This document shows positions 33,438 through 36,560 of a stretch of 36,560 bases of DNA, piece after piece. A program made the position numbers and the translations under genes. The DNA lies in contig JAICKJ010000003.1 of NCBI GenBank assembly GCA_025928015.1, forward strand, positions 1 to 36,560, read 5' to 3'. Each line of letters begins with the position of its first letter. Position 1 is the stretch's first letter. The notes below the pieces were generated by a model, which was given only the letters and a program-made list of their open reading frames with translations, was not told the origin of the DNA and did no database searches. This stretch comes from Thermomicrobiales bacterium. Lineage in GTDB: Bacteria; Chloroflexota; Chloroflexia; Thermomicrobiales; UBA6265.

Positions 33438-34368
33438 ACCGTCCGCGATCGGCTCCGATCTGGCGCTCGGCGTCCGGTCGGAGCCGGTCACCCGTCGCCG
33501 GGGACTCGCGGGCTCGGCGTGGGAGCCGTACCTTTACCTGCTGCCGGCGCTGCTCATCTTCACGCTCTTCGTCGCCGTGCCGGTCGTGGGGACGGTCGGG
33601 CTGAGCCTCGCCCATTGGGACGGCATCGCCTGGTCATCGGCGAGCTTCGCCGGGTGGCACAACTACACCCGGGCGCTGACCGAGGGGGAGTTCTGGCGCT
33701 CGATCTGGCACAACATCCAGCTCGTCCCATTCTTCGTCATCCTGCCGGCGATCCTCGGGCTGATCCCGGCGGCGATCGTCCATCAGGTGCGGCTGAAGGG
33801 CACCCCGGTCTTTCGCGCCGGCCTCTTCCTGCCCTACATCATGCCGGGCGTGCTGATCGGCGTCGTCTGGCGCTGGCTGCTGAACCCGGTCTTCGGCCTC
33901 ATCAACTCGTCCCTCAAGAAATTGGGCTTCCAGCCCCCGACCTGGCTCGGCGATTTCACCTGGGCGTTGCCGACCGTGGGCCTGATCGGCGCCTGGGCCG
34001 CCTACGGCTTTTGCTTCGTCGTCTTCCTCGCCGGCATGCAGAAAATCTCGCAGGACCTCTACGAGGCGGCGCGGCTCGATGGCGCCAACACCTGGCAGGA
34101 GTTCTTCGCCGTCACCTTGCCCGGTCTTCGCCGGGAGATGGCCGTCGTCCTCTCGGTCAACCTGATCAACGCGCTCCGCGCCTTCGACGTGATCAAGGCG
34201 ACGACCGATGGCGGCCCGGGCAAGCAGACCGAGGTGGTCGCTCTCTACATGATCAATGTCTTCGAGGCCCGGCAGGTGGGCTACGGCGCGGCGATAGCCG
34301 TGCTGCTTGCGGTCACGACGCTCGCGCTCTCGTTGCTCGTGCTGCGGCTCTTCGGGGAGCGCGAATGA
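33415..34368 (+). CDS. ABC sugar permease, MalF/UgpA type
   Basis: This 317-residue inner-membrane permease has six predicted helices. The EAA loop that contacts the ATPase is YEAARLDGANTWQEFFAVTL. Helix 1 (YLYLLPALLIFTLFVAVPVV) is typical. The reading frame overlaps the binding-protein gene by 23 bases. It pairs with the next permease to form the translocation pore. Confidence 0.92.
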   Translation: MRSPSAPEPSAIGSDLALGVRSEPVTRRRGLAGSAWEPYLYLLPALLIFTLFVAVPVVGTVGLSLAHWDGIAWSSASFAGWHNYTRALTEGEFWRSIWHNIQLVPFFVILPAILGLIPAAIVHQVRLKGTPVFRAGLFLPYIMPGVLIGVVWRWLLNPVFGLINSSLKKLGFQPPTWLGDFTWALPTVGLIGAWAAYGFCFVVFLAGMQKISQDLYEAARLDGANTWQEFFAVTLPGLRREMAVVLSVNLINALRAFDVIKATTDGGPGKQTEVVALYMINVFEARQVGYGAAIAVLLAVTTLALSLLVLRLFGERE

Positions 34369-35180
34369 TCAAGCGATCCCTGATCTACCTCTTGCTGGCG
34401 ATCGGCGTGGTGATCGCCGTCGCGCCGTTCGTCGTCACGATCCTCTCGTCGCTCAAGACGTCGATCGAGCTCGTCACCGGCGTGTTCGCGTTGCCGAAGG
34501 ACGCCCAGTGGCAGAATTACCGCACCGCCTGGGTGGACGGCCACTTCGACCGCCTCTTTCTCAACAGCCTCGTCGTCGCCATCGGCGTCGTCGTGCCCTC
34601 GATCTTCCTCTCGGCGATGACCGGCTACGCCTTCGCCCGCTTCCGCTTTCGCGGGTCGAACGCACTCTTCGCCTATCTGCTCTTCGGGCTGATCGTGCCG
34701 CTGCAGGCGCTCGTGATTCCGCTCTTCTACCTGATGCGCTCGCTGCACCTGCTCGACAGCCTCTGGGCGCTGATCCTGCCGCAAATCGGGCTCAGCCTCT
34801 CGTTCGGCACGCTGCTGATGCGGGAGGCGTTCCGGACGATCCCGCGGGAGATCGTGGAGGCGTCGATCGTCGATGGCGCCAGCTCCTGGAAAACGCTCTG
34901 GGGGATCATGTTTCCGCTCTCCCGGCCGATCGTCGGTACGCTGGCGCTGATGTTCTTCATCTGGACCTGGAACGAGTTCCTGCTGCCGTTGATCGTCAAC
35001 ATCGACCCGAAGTACCAGACGTTGCCAGTCGGCCTGCTCTATTTCCAGCAACGCTGGACCTCGAACGTCCCGGTCATCGCCGCCGGCTCGACGATCATCT
35101 TCCTGCCGCTGACCATCGTCTTCCTTCTCTTCCAGCGCCAGCTCATCCGCGGCATCACCTCCGGCGCCGTCAAAGGCTAG
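34365..35180 (+). CDS. ABC sugar permease, MalG/UgpE type
   Basis: This 271-residue permease has six helices and an EAA loop (EIVEASIVDGASSWKTLWGI). The typical end (FLLFQRQLIRGITSGAVKG) is the MalG-class signature. ATG 34365 overlaps the previous stop (ATGA), and GGGGAG lies seven bases before it. The open frame upstream to 33519 is only the shadow of the first permease. No ATPase gene follows, so a shared MsmX/MalK-like ATPase elsewhere is implied. Confidence 0.93.
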   Translation: MIKRSLIYLLLAIGVVIAVAPFVVTILSSLKTSIELVTGVFALPKDAQWQNYRTAWVDGHFDRLFLNSLVVAIGVVVPSIFLSAMTGYAFARFRFRGSNALFAYLLFGLIVPLQALVIPLFYLMRSLHLLDSLWALILPQIGLSLSFGTLLMREAFRTIPREIVEASIVDGASSWKTLWGIMFPLSRPIVGTLALMFFIWTWNEFLLPLIVNIDPKYQTLPVGLLYFQQRWTSNVPVIAAGSTIIFLPLTIVFLLFQRQLIRGITSGAVKG

Positions 35181-35214
35181 CTCGCGCCGCAATCCAGAAA
35201 GGAGTGCCGATCCC

Positions 35215-35249
35215 GCGCCGCCGGCGCCCTAATGGCGGCGTGCGCCGGT
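35215..35249 (+). terminator. Possible terminator hairpin after the importer operon
   Basis: CGCGCCGCC (35215-35223) can pair with GGCGGCGTG (35235-35243) across an 11-base loop. An alternative stem, CCGGCGC/GCGCCGG (35222-35249), competes. There is no U-tract. Confidence 0.35.
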
Positions 35250-35357
35250 GGACTATGGTTCTGGTGCAGGTACTTTGTTCTGCAGAGGCGACCATCTTCG
35301 ATGGCGCCTTTTGTCATATGTTCGCTTGAATCATCCTGAAGCGATGGAGAATCAAGA

Positions 35358-36158
35358 ATGGTGACGTCGGTCCGCCAGCGGCGGGCGCGCGGTCCGGTGA
35401 TTCCGCCAGTTCCCCTGATTGCGGAGCAGTATGGGCCGGCGAGATTGGTCGTCCTCCACCTGGCGCCGGGCGCGATCTTCACTCTTGCGGTCTTGCTGGC
35501 GGCGTCCTTCCTCAACCGGTGGGGCGTCGATCCGAGTTTTGTGCTCATCGGCGCGATCGGCGTCGTCCTGGCGCCGCTCGAATGGGGTTACCTCGCACTC
35601 TATGCCCGCCGGACGACCGGCTCCTGGTCGCCGCTGCGGGCCGTCGAGTTCCGGAACTTTGTCCCAGGCCGGCGCCTCGCGCCTATGGCGGCGGCCCTGG
35701 CAGCATGGTTCTTCATCTGGCTGGCCGTGTCGATCGCGGTGGTCGACATGTGGCTGGCGACGAACGTCTTCTCGTGGATGCCGAAGTCGCTCCTCATCTT
35801 CTCCGGCGTCGACCGCGACACGAGCGTCTCGGCGCCGGCCGGAGCGCTGATCGCGCTCCTGGTCATCGCGTTGGTCTTCAACGGCGTGGTCGGGCCGATC
35901 ACCGAAGAGCTCTACTTCCGCGGCCATCTCTTGCCGCGACTGGAGCGCGATGGCCGCTGGGCGCCGGTCATCAACACGGTTCTCTTTGCCATCTATCACT
36001 TCTTCTCGCCCTGGCGGTATCCGGCCATCATCGTCGGCTTCCTGCCGATCACGTGGATGGTCTGGCGCAAGCGAAGCATCTTCATCTCGATCGCGACGCA
36101 CATGACGATCAACACCATCACGGTGCTGCTCCTGATCGCCGCGTTCGCGGCTGGGTGA
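35358..36158 (+). CDS. CPBP-family intramembrane glutamic protease
   Basis: This 266-residue membrane protein has about seven hydrophobic segments. The conserved EExxxR motif occurs as TEELYFRG and is followed by two more family motifs, FAIYHFF and ATHMTIN, whose histidines complete the Rce1/CPBP active site. Bacterial members are thought to cleave small membrane or secreted peptides; the substrate here is unknown. It stands between the importer operon and a sugar kinase gene and has no clear functional tie to either. No strong ribosome binding site is visible; GGAG lies about ten bases before the ATG. Confidence 0.88.
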   Translation: MVTSVRQRRARGPVIPPVPLIAEQYGPARLVVLHLAPGAIFTLAVLLAASFLNRWGVDPSFVLIGAIGVVLAPLEWGYLALYARRTTGSWSPLRAVEFRNFVPGRRLAPMAAALAAWFFIWLAVSIAVVDMWLATNVFSWMPKSLLIFSGVDRDTSVSAPAGALIALLVIALVFNGVVGPITEELYFRGHLLPRLERDGRWAPVINTVLFAIYHFFSPWRYPAIIVGFLPITWMVWRKRSIFISIATHMTINTITVLLLIAAFAAG

Positions 36159-36234
36159 TGGGGGCCATTCGACTGCGCGTAGAATGGGGACAGGGACAAA
36201 GCCGTCCGTGTCGCCATGCATCGGAGTGCAGCGC

Positions 36235-36560
36235 GTGGAATACGACGTTCTCGTCATCGGCCGCCCATCGTGGGACCTCGTCTTCACCGGTTTGCCCAAG
36301 TGGCCGGTCGTCGGGCAGGAGATTTACGCCCAGGGGTTGACCGTCTCGCCGGGCGGCACGTTCAACACCGTCGCCGCGCTCGCGCGGCTCAACGCCCGCG
36401 TCGGCATGATCGGCAGCGTCGGCAACGACGAGTGGAGCGGGCTCTGCCTGGCCGCCATGCAGGGCGAGGGCGTCTCGACCGAGCTGATGGCGGTGCTGGA
36501 CGAGCCGATGCCCGCCGTCAGCGTCTGCATGACCTACGATGGCGACCGCGGCTTCATCTC
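36235..36560 (+). CDS. PfkB-family carbohydrate kinase, N-terminal part (runs off window)
   Basis: This is the first 108 codons of a ribokinase-like sugar kinase; the 3' end lies beyond the window. The N-terminal strand YDVLVIGRPSWDLVFTG and the PGGTFNTVAALARLNARVG motif with its Gly-Gly pair, then IGSVGNDEWSGL, are characteristic of PfkB proteins. The catalytic DTxGAGD motif would be in the missing part. The GTG start has GGAG eight bases upstream; GTG 36226 in the same frame is possible. It may phosphorylate the sugar brought in by the importer upstream, but this is inference from position only. Confidence 0.85.
   Translation, partial: MEYDVLVIGRPSWDLVFTGLPKWPVVGQEIYAQGLTVSPGGTFNTVAALARLNARVGMIGSVGNDEWSGLCLAAMQGEGVSTELMAVLDEPMPAVSVCMTYDGDRGFI

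Noticed and set aside
32052-33491. 479-codon minus-strand frame opposite the sugar-binding protein
   Set aside because: Antisense shadow of a well-recognised gene.

Overview
The window is about 66% G+C by eye, densely packed, and carries only ordinary bacterial genes: no phage, plasmid or insertion-sequence genes, no CRISPR array, no tRNA or rRNA. A class 1B dihydroorotate dehydrogenase with its PyrK partner, GTGA/ATGA stop-start overlaps, many actinobacterial-looking families and a dispersed GTCATTCTGA-type repeat suggest a Chloroflexota genome of the Thermomicrobia/Sphaerobacter kind. This placement is an inference from gene content; there is no rRNA to confirm it.

Layout. 1-1283: the 3' end of nrdR and an overlapping MFS transporter. 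1569-3188: thioredoxin (minus) divergent from a GT4 glycosyltransferase (plus). 3283-8666: a three-gene locus that I could not match to a described system. It holds a MotB-like membrane protein and a two-helix membrane protein with a very long cytoplasmic coiled tail (both minus), divergent from a large kinase-like protein with helical repeats (plus). 8739-11116: a Gfo/Idh/MocA oxidoreductase and a sugar isomerase/epimerase (minus). 11377-13765: a membrane Ser/Thr kinase with an SH3-like sensor domain, convergent with a TIM-barrel protein. 13871-16968: a minus-strand operon, nth - histidine phosphatase - metallo-beta-lactamase-fold hydrolase - P1-type peptidase, every junction overlapping.

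17072-27032: a small unknown gene, then the pyrimidine operon pyrC-carA-carB-pyrK-pyrD-cax-pyrE. The leader before pyrC has a good sigma70-type promoter and a strong intrinsic terminator 22 bases before the pyrC start, so the operon is probably controlled by attenuation. A cation/proton exchanger sits inside the operon by a GTGA overlap, and pyrE is bracketed by two copies of the dispersed repeat. pyrC, carA, carB, pyrK/pyrD and pyrE cover de novo UMP synthesis except aspartate carbamoyltransferase (pyrB) and OMP decarboxylase (pyrF), which are not in the window.

27218-31879: a small coiled-coil protein and ligA (minus), divergent from a DEDDh exonuclease fused to the N-terminal half of UvrC (plus). 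32124-35180: a sugar-type ABC importer (binding protein and two permeases, no ATPase). 35358-36158: a CPBP-family membrane protease. 36235-end: the start of a PfkB-family sugar kinase, cut by the window edge.

No gene-free stretch exceeds 300 bases. The longest gaps (1284-1568, 9906-10153, 26196-26453, 31880-32123) hold the dispersed repeats or hairpins listed below.
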